From Portulaca oleracea (taxonomy: Eukaryota; Streptophyta; Magnoliopsida; Caryophyllales; Portulacaceae): a stretch of 64,000 bases of DNA. The notes under the pieces were generated by a model, which did no database searches, had not been told where the DNA came from, and saw nothing but the letters and a program-made list of their open reading frames with translations. Where the stretch lies: NCBI GenBank assembly GCA_029582165.1, contig CM055870.1, forward strand, positions 17,796,332 through 17,860,331, written 5' to 3'. Both the position numbers and the translations under genes were made by a program. The number at the start of each line of letters is the position of its first letter. Position 1 is the first letter of the stretch. This document shows, piece after piece, positions 20,766 to 34,400 of this stretch.

Positions 20766-22365
20766 GATATGGGGTTGTGTTATGTTGTTGTTTATTCTAA
20801 CGGGCTCGTTCATGCTCGTCCAAGGCGTGTTAACTTCTCCGATGATTAGAGAAGGTTACTAGAAGTGAGGATGATTATGATTGATGCTCTGAGTATGGAT
20901 GGTCTGAGGAAGAATGTGCCTAAGCTGCATTGGAAGTCAACATATTCAACAAGAGACAAAGGCCCAATCCAAATTCCATGTAGTCGAAGTTGTTGATAAG
21001 AGTGCTTATGTCGAAGTTGCAGAGTCGTGATCACTTTAAGTGGGAGCGTGCTCGTGGTAAAGGAGTTGATAAGAAGACAATTGAGATCTCTGATGATGGC
21101 TTTTGATGAAATCATGGCAGATACACTAGAGGGTCAAGGATATATATGGTGATCGATGTTCGATGGAGGCTACAAACGTAACTATCTCCGAATGAGAGAT
21201 TATTAGGGTTTGGTATGGAGTTTCAATTGATTTGGGCTGGTTTGAAGCCCCTTAAGGGCGACACAAACGAATTTGGACTTGACATTGTTTGTGTAGGGGG
21301 TTGGAGAGCTTAAAAAGGAAACAAAAGTGCGAGATATGAATTTGGACTTGACTTGGTCTGTGTTAGTGGTGTGCGGGCTGGAATTTTATTTCCATGTTTC
21401 TATTTTGTATCTTTTCCTAATTTGGTTTTATCACAGATTTTGGTTGCCACTTTATTGAAGTATTGGAGACCAATGAATACTCTAATAACCCTAAATCTAC
21501 TTGATAATGACTATTATAAATAAAGCCTTGGGGCAAGGCTAAATGATATGAATTGAGCATTGTGATTCATTGATATACCACTAGAGATTGTGTCTCTGAG
21601 TCTTATATCTATATGTGCGGTGAGATCAATTGTGAGTATTGAGTCTTTGATTGTAACCTTAACATTATTTGTGCTGGGAACGTCGCCCTCATATCTCAAC
21701 AACTAGCAATTTCACACATAATATCTTGTAAAAAAATAATCACATTTATACTCATACGAGAGTACTTTTAGTTACAAGTCTAATGATAGTAGTTTCGTAT
21801 GCTAGAATATCGTATATGTTGAGAACTTGATGGTCAAAACATGATTGTAGCATCTATCTAGCTGATTGATTAAATGGGAAGGACGAAGTATCGTTTTTTA
21901 AATACTTTTCATCATCTCTAACTTTCTACTCCCTTATCCCTAGTTATTTATCGAATTAACCACGTTTTCTTGTTCCTAATTATTTGTCATTCTACATTTT
22001 GGATGTAATTTTTATCAATTTACACTATTCGAAAGTGACAATTGTATAGAGACAAAGAAAGTACTTCAACAATTTCCCATGTCCTATAAATTATATATTT
22101 AAGTTACATATATATAAATATATCTCAATTAATCAGTGGTCAAGCTTAACAAAATTTGCTAGCACATAACCAAAAAATATTGAGGGAGGGACTATGGAGT
22201 AGTAATTAATTAAACAATGGAAAAATTAGTAAGGAGGGAAGCAAATTACGAGTGAGCCCATTGCATCAGTTTCCTCCTCCGGTGAGTCAACTGAAGTAAT
22301 AATAGTGTAATACTACTACCCAAACCCGAAACCCTTGCTATCTCCGGCCTTCCCTCCTTCATCCT
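20766..22365. other. Repeat-derived intergenic DNA, then the NEF1 promoter region
   Basis: 20820-21120 looks like diverged retroelement internal sequence. 21430-21710 has the look of a copia LTR end (ATTATAAATAAAGCC, then an A/T-rich leader ending near ACAACTAGCAATTTCACA). A small Stowaway-like MITE is listed at 21927-22063. From about 22200 the sequence is the probable NEF1 promoter and 5' UTR, ending in a C/T-rich leader (22340-22430). No host ORF is seen. Confidence 0.4.
21927..22063. mobile_element. Small Stowaway-like MITE
   Basis: The left end TACTCCCTTATCCCTAG and right end GTATAGAGACAAAGAAAGTA (reverse complement TACTTTCTTTGTCTCTATAC) are imperfect inverted repeats with TA at both borders. 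About 137 bp; diverged. Confidence 0.5.
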
Positions 22366-22433
22366 TTGTTAAGATTCGAGAAACGATCAGACAAGCTTCC
22401 GATAAGATCTCCCTTCACCTCTGACACCGGAAT

Positions 22434-25400
22434 ATGTTGCCGCCGGAGCTGCAACCCCGGTCGTATCGCCCCCACATTTCATTGTCCGCGAGTGCTCCCT
22501 CTTTCTCTGGCTCCCACAGATTCGCCGGTGGTTACTCGCCGGAGCGCAGCCCTGACCATAACCCTAACCCTAACCCTAACCCTAGCAGCTCCTCCACCAA
22601 TGGCTTCAACTCCCGATCATCCCTTCTCAAGAATTCTAGGTATACGCCGTCTGCATTCGCCCACAATGCACGGATCGCCATCGCCCTTGTGCCTTGCGCC
22701 GCCTTCCTCCTCGACCTCGGTGGCACTCCCGTCGTCGCCACCCTCACCCTTGGCTTGATGATCTCGTATATCCTTGACTCTCTCAATTTCAAGCCTGGTG
22801 CTTTTTTTGGGGTCTGGTTTTCTCTCCTCGCTGCCCAGATTGCGTTCTTCTTCAGCTCTTCGTTGGTTTCCGTTTTCAACTCCGTGCCTCTTGGGATTCT
22901 CGCTGCGTTTCTATGTGCGGAAACGAATTTTCTGATTGGGGTTTGGTCGTCTCTCCAGTTTAAGTGGGTTCAGATGGAGAATCCTTCCATTGTTCTTGCT
23001 CTTGAGCGACTTCTCTTCGCCTGTGTACCAATTGCTGCTGCCTCCCTCTTCACATGGGCGACTGTCTCTGCTGTTGGTATGGCAAATGCGGCTTACTATC
23101 TGATGGCTTTCAACTGTGTCTTTTACTGGCTTTACTCTCTTCCTCGACCTTCCTCTTTCAAGCAGGAAACAGGTGGTTTCCATGGTGGGGAAATTCCCAG
23201 CGATTTGTGTATTCTGGGTCCCCTTGAGAGCTGTTTCCATGCTCTCAATCTGCTCTTCTTTCCATTGATGTTCCACATTGCCTCTCACTACTCCCTTGTG
23301 TTCTCTTCAGCTTCTGCATTGTGTGATCTTTTCCTCCTTTTCTTTATCCCTTTCCTTTTTCTGCTGTATGCATCCACCAGGAATTCCCTCTGGTGGGTCA
23401 CTAAGAATGCTAATCAGCTGCACAGTATCCGCATTGTTAATGGAGCGGTTGCTCTACTTGTTGTGGTCATCTGCTTGGAGGTCAGGGTTATTTTCCATTC
23501 ATTCGGGCGCTACATTCAGGTTCCGCCTCCTTTTAGTTACCTCCTAGTGACCGTTACCATGCTTGGTGGAGCAGCTGCTGCAGGTGCTTTTGCCTTGGGT
23601 GTGATTGCTGATGTTCTCAGCTCCATGTGTTTCGTGATCTTGGTTGTCTTAGCTAGTGCTGCTGGTGCTATTGTCGTGGGATTCCCCATTTGGGTATGTA
23701 CTTCACTTCTACTGGCTAATGAATTTATGATTTAGAAACATGGTGGACTATTTGATTAAACATTTATCTATGTTGCAAAGCTCACTAGCTACCAAATCGG
23801 ACTCATATAAGTTATTCGTGCCATAATCTGTTTCTTAGTTTGCCTTGCTTGCCTCTTGATACAGAAGTCTTGTGAGAAGCCTGATGGCATGCATCTGAGC
23901 TATTTAAGATTCGTTGACTGTCTTTGGTTTCCATGGAATTGATTCAGATACATGTGTTGTCATAACATCACATAAACAAAAGAAGTAGAAAGCATCATAT
24001 TATTCTTGGTAAGTTAGGAAGTTCCACTGCTTTGGTTGGGATCCTATAGTGGAGCGTTTTATTAAGAGATTGGCAGGGTGAAAATCTAAGATTTTGCCTT
24101 AAGGTGATCGTTTCACCTTACTAAAAAGGTACTTTGTGGAGGTTCCCCTCTATTATATGTCTTTTTTCGTCATTCCTGTTGTTGTTGCTACTCACTTGGA
24201 GAAGATCATTTGGAACAAACAATGCTAGCGATGATGTTTATTGGGTCAATTGCGATGATTGGCTGAGATACGTTGTCTTGATGAATGAAGGTTTAAAGTC
24301 CGAGTAATTTTGAGGTTTGCATGAGGAAGATGCTTAGTGGAAGAAGGTGATTAAGGCAAAGCATGGTGTTGATGATATAGGTTGTTGGAGTTAGAAGACT
24401 TCTCAACCTCACGGGCTTTGGTTGTTGGAACCTCATAGCTTCTAGTCTGGAGCATTTTCTATCACAAGCGTATTTCAAGTAAAGAGTGGCGTCAGGGTCT
24501 TGTTTCGGCATGATGTTTGGTGACTGCTATGGTGATCGTTCTTTTCAAGCATGGTAGGTATTATTTGTGCCTTTAAGAGGAAGCCGGTGAACCATTTCTT
24601 TATTCAAGGTGGTTGGGGTTTTTTTTTTTCCCTACCAAAGATCTAGTTTGGCTTGGAGAAGAACAAAGGAGAGATAGAGACATATGTTGTAAGATGCTTC
24701 CTAAGCATTTGATATGTTCTTCCTAATGATTAATATATTTATTTTTTCCTATAAAAAAAAGAACATAGGAGAGTTAGCTTTTACATACTTGGAGATTATT
24801 TTTGGGTCTTTTGGTGGTGTACTTGCAAGGAAAGGAATTATGAGATTTTTTGAAGGGGAAAAGCCTTGTTTATCAAGTCTACATTTTTTGGAATCTTGTA
24901 TAGTTGCATTCATATCCCTACTACGGGAGGAGCTGAAGTTTAGGATTTATAGAATATTTTGAATTGAGCTAGAGGGTGGGAAGTTATTTGTAATTGCCCC
25001 TTTTATACTTGAGTGACATTCCCTTGGTGTGCATCTAATCCTTGTTATTGATTCATAAAATGAAAAAGAAATTGGTCACTAGTTATTTGGCACAAGGGAG
25101 TTTTTAGCATTCATAGATTCATGAAAGAAGCTATGCTACCAAAATTGAATGACATCATGGTAACTTAGTTTTTATAGGTTGAAAGATTTAGCCCATTATA
25201 AATGGGGTGAGATTGCTTTTCTATATTGATAGTGAAGGTTATGATATAATCTGTGGTTCGTATGTTAATTGTGGCGTTTTTGTTACTTATAAAAAATGTT
25301 AATAGTGGCCTCTTGTTAATTTGGATGTAAAGAAAGAAAAGTGGTTGGGCATGTCTTAGAGAAAGCTTCTTACCATCAATGCCTTTTATCTTTTGTCTTT

Positions 25401-28400
25401 TGACTTTCCTATCTACCGTTAAGTTTTCGCATTAGAGTTAGTGTCAGAATATTTCCTCTCTTTTTCCTATTCTTTGAGCATGAATTAAACAATGATATTG
25501 GTAATGCAACCCCTAAGACGTGAGAACTAAGAATGAGTCACCTAATCCATCTTAAGCCGAGTAACCTTTTGAGTCTCAAGTTCTAGAGGCTCAAGGTGAG
25601 GTGATATGTCACACTTGCATTTCATTTTGGTTGTGGGGACCTTAGGAGATTGGTGGGGTGAGTAAAGTTGTTAAGGGTTTTTGTTGAAGGGTTTGTTATT
25701 CATAGTCATAACACTTGGGATATATTGGCTTCCTGTCTGTCTTTTTCTTGCTTTTTTTTTTGTTGATGATATTCTTGACGATTTCAATTTGGGTTATTTG
25801 AGATGCATTCTTCATCTTATGCAACTATGTTCGATCAAGAGCTCTTCCAAAAGTGCACTTGTCCGTTTAAAATTTAGTGAGATTCCTCAAATTCATCTCT
25901 TGGCCCTTTTTTTTTTTTGGTTTTGGAGTTGTTGACATTGCTTCTATGATCTTGATTTTCTTCTAGGTGCTACTTATAAGGGATTGGTTGGATGAAAATC
26001 TAAGCTTTTGTCCTTGTCCAGAGGGTGTCACCTCACACCTTCACCTCATTGGAAAGTACTTTGTTTAGCCTACCTATATTCTACATATATCTTTTCACAA
26101 TCTAACTAGAGTTGCTAGTCAGTCAGAGAAGGTCATTTCTTTGGAATAACAGTGTTCCGCGTTTCTTTCATTTGTGGTTGTGGTTAAGAGCACACTAAAT
26201 TACTAAACATACCAAACTTAAGGAATAACAATGCTAATAATGGTTTTCATTGGGTCGTTTGGGATGAAATTTGTGATCCTAAGAATGATGGACGTCCTAG
26301 TATTAGATCTTTTCGTGTATCGAATGTAGTTTTAAAGTCTAAGTGGTTTTGGCAGTTGCTAAAGTGGATGATATGTGGATAAGGCTAAAGCAGGTGTTGA
26401 TTGCTAGATCAAGGGATGGCGCACTAAGAAGATCTCTCGTCTTCATGGGTTGGTTGTTAGAAGTCTATCTCACGGAGCCTAAAATGCTTCGAACCTGCAG
26501 TGCATTTTGAGGCAAAAAGTGGCTCTAGGGTATTCCTTTGGCGTGATGTTTGGCGTTTGGATGAGCCTTTTAAGGACAAATTCTTAGTTCTTTATAGGAT
26601 GGTGGACTAAGAACAACTCATTTGATGGAGTGGTAACTTTACCCACTAGGATGTGATTTTGGTGAGAGTTCTTAACTATTTGTAAGAAGTTAGCTTTTGT
26701 AGTTTGTTGGCTTTACTTGTTGAGATGGTAATTTTGCGTCATGGTAACCACAAGTTTGTTTGACGCATGCCTCTAAGGGTTCTTTTACTTTCTGGAATCT
26801 TTATAGCTTGCAATTTGGGCCTTTAAATGGAGTTGATTTCTGTGCAATGTCCATATAAAATTCCCGGTCTCCCACCAAAGCTTGTTTCTTTGCTTGATAG
26901 CGACCTAAGGTAAGATCCCTAATAAAAGACATGCTTGGAAGAAGCGTTAGTGATCCTAGTTAGTGTTCTATGTGTTCTTAGGAGGAAGAATATTGCGGAT
27001 CATGCACTTTTGCATTGTTGCTTTATTTGTGGGCCTTTTTAATTTGGCATGTTGCCATTTCGTTGATGGGGTTGCTTCCATCTAGGCTTTAGTGTGAAGG
27101 ACATGTTGGCTTGGAGGAGAAGGATGAAGAAATATCGGGTTCGTGGAGTTTGGAATTCAGTTCCTTTAGCTATTTGGTTGGCTATGTGGAAGGGTAGAAA
27201 TGACATATATGGACCAAACTTTGACCCTTCATGATTTCTAAAATATACTTTTTGAGGATATTGTACTGTTGGATAATAGTGCATAAGGGGGACAGAAATT
27301 TGTATTTTTTTGAATTTTGTGGAATTACTTGAGGGCGTAGTGTTTTTGTATTTGCCCCTTTTGAACATAGGCAATGTCCCTTGATGTTCTTACAATACAT
27401 CTTTTTATTACATGTACAACAACTCTCAATTTGGGACCCGCTTTTGTGGGATCGGGGAGATTTAAATGTAGGCAACCTTACCTCGACAAACATCATTGCT
27501 TGTTTGTGGAGGCAAGGTTGGTGACTAAAGTGGTAAGTTGTTTTTTTTTTTTTTAATAATTTTTTAAAATGGTTGTCTTTGTGAACAATACTCATATTTT
27601 TTGCATTCACATTGAGATTAGTATTCTGCTTGAGGTGCATCATTGTGCCTTTTGAAGCTGTGTACATAGAGAGTTGCTTTTCAAAACATGTTCTTATTCA
27701 TCTTTGTGAGACTTCCCATATTCATGCATTGGCTTGTTTCTTTGGTTGTCAAGTTGATCACCTCCCTTCTTACTTGAGTCTTCCTCTGAGTGCTTCTCAC
27801 AAGAGCACTACTGTTTGGGACCCTCTTGTGGGGAGGTTCTATAGGAGACTGGCTATCTACTACATGTCTATTTTAACTATTCCTGCTATCATAGCTAGTC
27901 CTACAAAAGATTCTGAGAGACTTCCTCTAGAATAATAATGATAATAATGACTAAGTTTGTCTTCCTAAGAATGAATGTGGTCTTGGTGTTAGACCTATCT
28001 ATGTGATACATGTTGCCATAAACTCCAAGTGGTTTTGGAGGTTTGCTAAGGAAGATAATGCGCTAAGGAAGAATGTGATTAAGGAAAAATATGGTGCAAA
28101 TGATTTTTGTTGGTGGAGGCATGGGGTAAGAAGAGTTCCTATGATCATGGGGTTGGATGTTGGAAATCTATCCCAAGACACATTGAGTCCTTTAAAGCTA
28201 TAGTACTTTCAATCCATAGTGCATTTTTAAATGAATGGGACTAGGGTGCTCTTTTGTCATGATGTTTGGTGTAGAGATATCATTCACTTAGCAACAATTC
28301 TTGGGACTTTTTAGAATGGTTTGGTTCAAGGAGGTGACAATGCATGATGTGCCTTTACAAATTGGCGAGAATATTATTAGGATTTCACTTTCGTGGAAAG

Positions 28401-31400
28401 TCTTAATGATTGGATAGAGGATGATATTTTTATTTACTTGGTAAGAGGGTGAATAGGGGAATGTTGTAGTTATAATATTTACGAATTGGTTTGGCCTAGG
28501 GGGTAGCATTGTGTTAGGAGTTTTTGCAGTACATCTTATGGGGTCCTTAATGGAATGGATTTGCAACCAAGTTCATTTGAAATTCTAAGGCAGCCACCAA
28601 AACTTGCTTCTTTGCTTGGGTGGCTATGAAAGGTAAGATTCTTGGAGCAAACATGCTTAAAAGAAGTGTTTTTAACGGTCTTAGTAATTGTTCAATGTGT
28701 TTGATAAGTCTTTTTATATTGTCGATAGGCATCTTCATGCTGGTACCCTTGGCCTTTGGCCTATCTTTAATAGGAATGGGGATGAGTTGGGTCTAATCAT
28801 CTTGCATGAAGGCCGCTTGAAGGATGTGTTGGTGGCTCAGAAGAAAGAAATGTTGGGTGTGTAGTTTGGAATTTGTTCCTTTAAGTATTTGATAGGCTTC
28901 TTAAAAGGAGAGAAATCAATGGATCTTTGACGACAAAGCGTTGCTTTTGATGATTTCAAGCTACGCTTTTTAAGATGTTGCATAGTTGGAGTGTTGTGCT
29001 TATGGATGATGGTAATTTGAATTTTTTATTTGTTTTTGTTGATAAGATTGTGGTTGAGATTTTGAGGGCATATTGGTATTTGTATTTGCCTCTTTGGTAC
29101 ATGCACGATATCCCCTTGGTGTGATGGTCTCTAGCAAAACATTATAAAGGAAAAATTACAAATGACAACCAAAAAAGCTAGTGGAAATTGACCAATCTTA
29201 CAACGTTGGTCAAGTCTCACTAAAAGGGATGGAATATCCTTTTTTCTAATGACTCAAAGGCATGGAATGCCCTTCGATGAAAATAAACTAAAATAAAATT
29301 AACGCCCAAATGGTAAGCTGGTATATAGAAAACCCCGGTTCGGTACTACAATTTACAGTGTACAGTTAACTTTTATAATTCTCCCCTCTTGCCATTTGGT
29401 CTGATAAATGAAGAATACAGAAACTATTCTTTGAAAACCATAAGAATTAGAACCATGCTTTTCTTCTCTTCTTTTATGGTAAATATCTGCACAACGATCT
29501 TGTGTCTGATTTATGTTCTTAATTGCAGCTACTTCCGCTACCCTCAGTATCGGGGTTTTATCTGGCTCGCTTTTTTGTGAAGAAGTCCTTGCCATCATAT
29601 TTTGCGTTTGTGGTGCTCGGCAGCCTGATGGTTATGTGGTTTGTGATGCATAATTTCTGGGATCTGAACATATGGCTGGGAGGGATGTCTCTCAAATCTT
29701 TTTGTAAGCTGATTGTCGCAGGGGTTGTCCTTGCCTTGAGTGTTCCTGGCTTAGCCCTTCTCCAACCAAAACTTAAATTCTTGACTGAGGTTGCTTTAAT
29801 CAGCCATGCTCTGCTGCTATGCCACATTGAGAATAGGTTTTTTAACTACAGTAGCATATATTACTATGGTCTGGAGGATGACGTTATGTACCCGAGCTAC
29901 ATGGTCATCGCGACAACATTTTTGGGTTTGGCTCTTGTAAGGAGGCTTACTGCAGATAGCAAAATTGGCTCGAGGGCAGCTTGGATCCTGATTTGTCTGT
30001 ATGCTTCAAAGTTAGCAATGCTTTTTATCTCATCCAAGTCTGTAATATGGATCTCGGCTGTTCTGCTGTTGGCTGTTTCTCCTCCTCTGCTACTTTACAA
30101 GTATCGTCTGGTTCCCTTTCACTTTATGATAATTGTATTCTAAACTTTATCTGTTAATGGTTAGAGCAAGTTAGTTATATCCTATTGGACCGTGCAGGGA
30201 CAAATCAAGAACAGCATCAAAGATGAAACCGTGGCAGGGACAGATGCATGCTATTGTGATCACTTTGGCTGTCTGGTTTTGTCGTGAAGCTATTTTTGAA
30301 TGTCTTCAGTGGTGGCAAGGCAGAGCTCCCTCTGATGGGATGCTTTTGGGGGTCTGCATCGTTTTGATTGGAGTGGCTTGTATTCCGATAGTGGCTTTAC
30401 ACTTCTCACATGTTCTGGTATGATTCTTGTCCTAATTTCCTCCCATTGTTGTATTTATTCTTATTGATTTGATTTATCTACATTTTTTTCCATTTAATGG
30501 GTGAAGGTGGTGAGGGGGTGTCATGCCTCCAGGAGATGAAGACCATGCTTATGTACATATGCGATTTCAAAATTGTCTTATTTTTATGCAATTTTGGGTG
30601 CTAATATACTCTAGTTTGGGGCTATTGGACTTCAATATACCAACCTTCACTATTGGACTACTTATTGTTTGTATACCACGGGTCGAGTGGTGGTGCACTC
30701 AGTGGAAAGCTGATGTGGTGGCAGAGATTTCTAAGTCCGTCCAGAAATTGCTGTGACTGCTGTACTGCCCTTAGTTTAATGCGGAAGTCAACTAGAAAGT
30801 GACAATGAATAGAAGGGGAAGGCAAGCTCAAGAGTAAATCAAAAGTATGAAACTGAGCAGGTTATATTTCATTGACATCTGCTTTAAACATAGGCCAGTA
30901 GACTTAACAAAATAATTTGTGAGTCTGCTTAGCAGTCTCCGCAGCCACATAAGCATTTCTCTGAGAGCACCACCACTGAACAATTCCTGGGTCAGATGAG
31001 GGTACAAGGGGGGGGGGGGTTGATGAGATTTTGTACGCTATACTATCCACGCTTACACAGTATTTTTTTTTTATAGGAAAAACATGTGTATTAAAGTAGG
31101 ATTAAAAGAATTGATGCTCAACTAGCACCATACAAAGTTATGTGCAACCAAAAACAAACAGTCCACAAAAACTACCACATCAAAAGAGAAGAGCTCAACT
31201 TCCCATTCACCCACAAGAAGAGAGACTTGACAAAATTGTCTTTCAATCTCTAAAGAGGGATTTCAACCCTCAACAACCCTTCGGTTCATTTGTTTCTAGG
31301 TAACCCAAAAAATCGCATGTGGTATAACCAAGGTGTCCTTCAGTTTCCTGCCAAAGAAAGAAACTCCCCCAAGATAGGAGATGACTCTGATTGAATACGA

Positions 31401-34400
31401 AATAGCCCAAGAAACACCAAGACAACTAAAGGCTGAAGCCCAAAGAGACCTAGTGAAGTCAGTCAAGTCACAATGAAGCAAGAGATAATTTGGAGATTCA
31501 AGATCCCTCTTGCACATGCTACACCTATTAGCCTTAATCTTCCCCCTCTTGTGTAAATTATCACAAGCCAAGGTGTTCTCGTGTGTCTCTTCCCAAACAA
31601 AAAAGGCTACCTTCAAAGGGGCAAAATACTTCCATATAATGGTAGATGGGAAAGCTCCAACATCCAAAAGATGCAACTGTGAAGAATCTAAGCTTCAAAG
31701 ATTTGAATAATTGGAGCTTATAGAAAAAAACCCATTCTTACTCAAAACCAGTCTCACCGAGTCTTGTGAAGAGTCCCCCAATTTTGGCCTCATTAAGGGC
31801 ATTAAAAAAAGTAACCAAATAGTTTTCTATACATATTGCTCCCCATATTGCAACAGAAGCAATTCTATCCATCACAGGAACATAGAGAGCAGGGAAGAGA
31901 TCTTTCAAAGGAGTCTCAAAGCACCAATGGTCATGCGAAAAAGAGACGGTAGAACCATCGCCCACAATAAAAGAAATATGCGCATAGAAACGCTCGCATC
32001 CCTTAACCATATACTACCTCCGTCCCATAATAGTTGTCACTTTAACTAACTTTTTTTGTCCCAAAATACTTGTCGTTTTACAATTTCAATGCAATTTTTT
32101 ACAACTAAACTACTTTTTTAATTAATTTTTAGACATCAACATAGAAAAAGTAGGAGAGAGAAGAATACACAAACAATTTAATACTAATATTTCACAACTT
32201 TCCATACAATACAATACCCAACTAACTTTTTTCATTGGTTTCTAAATTTTTGTTAAATGGACAAGTAATATGGGACAGAGGTAGTACTTCCATAGACTAC
32301 AACCATATGAATCATTGGATATAGAGGGTACCCACCCAGAGCCCACTTCACCATATTTGATTGTAATAACCTTCCTCCAGAGATTACCTTATTCATGGAT
32401 CTCCACAACCACTTCCCGAGAAGAGCCTCATTACAAAGATGTAAATCTCTCACCCCCCCCCCCCCCAAAAGAGAGATTGCTTCACGATGTTCCATCTCAT
32501 CAAGTGATGCTTGAAATTGCTCCCAAATGCACCCCAAAGTAACTTTCTTTGAATTCTTTCCAACTTAATTGCCACTGAAGAAGGAAAGGAAAAAAGCAAA
32601 AGAAACTAAGTCGGAATGCTCGAGGGAACACTCCTTACAAGAGTTACATCCCCCCTTCGGAAAGATACTTTGATTTCCACCCTGAGAGTTTCTTCTCGAA
32701 CCTTTCAATCTCTGGATCCCTAATATCTAACTTCTTGAAACTTGCACCTAGTGTAAGACCTAGGTATGTAGTCGGAAAAGACTGAATGCCACTACCCGCT
32801 ACCAACTGCAAGTAGTCCACTTGACCACAGGTAGGATGGAACTTTTTGCCAAGTTAATCCTCAAACTGGAAACAGTGTCGAACCAAGTAAGGACACATTG
32901 AAGACTGACCATCTCTTCGCAATCATCATCACAGAAAATGATAGTGTCATCCTCAAAAAGAAGATGAGAAATACACAAGTTTGCTGGATTTGCACGCTCC
33001 ACAGAAAAACCAACACTTAGTATTTATTTCTTCACTCTTAATGCCTTTTTAGATGCTTTCTAGACTATGTTCTCTCTATCTCTTTATGTTTCTCAAATTT
33101 GGGAAGGCTGGCCAATAGTAAGTGATCATTTCTTAGTGTGTTGGCTTTCCGTAAGTAGGTATTGTGATTTGCACACTGCTAATTGCTTTGAGTGCCCAGT
33201 GGTATGATCTTTTTTGTGTTTGGTATCTTTTTCGATACTTTTTGATTACTCGTCATGAGAACAATTATAACCATATGTGGTTGATAAATATTTGTTTGTA
33301 GTACACATTGTTATTCTTTATCAAGATTGCCATACTCTAAAGATAATTTCTGCTTCGTGCAGTTTGCAAAGAGGTGCTTAGTACTGGTAGTGGCAACAGG
33401 GTTCCTGTTTATCTTGCTGCAGCCACCTCTTCCATTATCATGGACATACCATTCTGAAGTCATTAAAGCTGCTCATCAGACTGGAGATGACATATCGATC
33501 TATGGCTTTGTGACATCAAAGCCTACATGGCCTGCTTGGCTCCTTATTGTGGCTATCCTGCTAACTCTTGCTGCAGTTACCTCATTCATCCCTATCAAGT
33601 ACATTGCCGAGTTACGGTTGTTCTATGCCATTGCAGTTGGTATTGCCATGGGTGTCTACATTTCCTTTGAATATTTCCCTCAGGCTGTGATCTTGCAGGC
33701 TCTAATTGTCTTAACAATGATCTGTACTTCTATATTTGTGATCTTCACACACTTTCCCTCGGCATCTAGTACAAAGATCTTGCCCTGGGTCTTTGCTCTC
33801 ATAGTGGCACTCTTTCCTATCACCTACTTATTTGAGGGACAGATCAGAATCAAGAGCCTAATGGATGTTGGAGATGTCACAGAAGAGGATCGACAGCTAA
33901 CTACAATATTGGCTGTTGAGGGTGCAAGAACATCCCTCCTTGGTTTGTATGCCGCCATCTTTATGCTAATTGGCTTGGAAATAAAATATGAGCTGACTTC
34001 TTTGATGCGAGAGAAAGCTCTTGAAAAGGGGGTAATTAAACAACAAATGCACTCTGGTCCAAGCAGCTCATCAAGTTTCCCTGCCAAAATGAGATTCTTA
34101 CAGCAGCGAAGAGCTTCTGTGGTGCCAGCCTTTACTATTAAGAGGATAGCTGCTGAGGGTGCCTGGATGCCTGCAGTTGGTAATGTTGCTACTGTCATGT
34201 GTTTTGCCATATGCCTGATCTTGAATGTCAATCTCACTGGCGGTTCGAACCGTGCTATATTCCTATTAGCACCAATCTTGCTGTTACTCAACCAGGATTC
34301 TGATTTTGTTGCTGGTTTCGGTGACAAGCAAAGATACTTCCCTGTTGTTGTTGTGATTTCGTCATATTTAGTGTTAACAGCTCTGCATAGCATTTGGGAA

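Noticed and set aside
22532..22879. Minus-strand ORF over NEF1 exon 1
   Set aside because: Antisense shadow in a C/G-rich coding exon; the + strand reading is the conserved protein.
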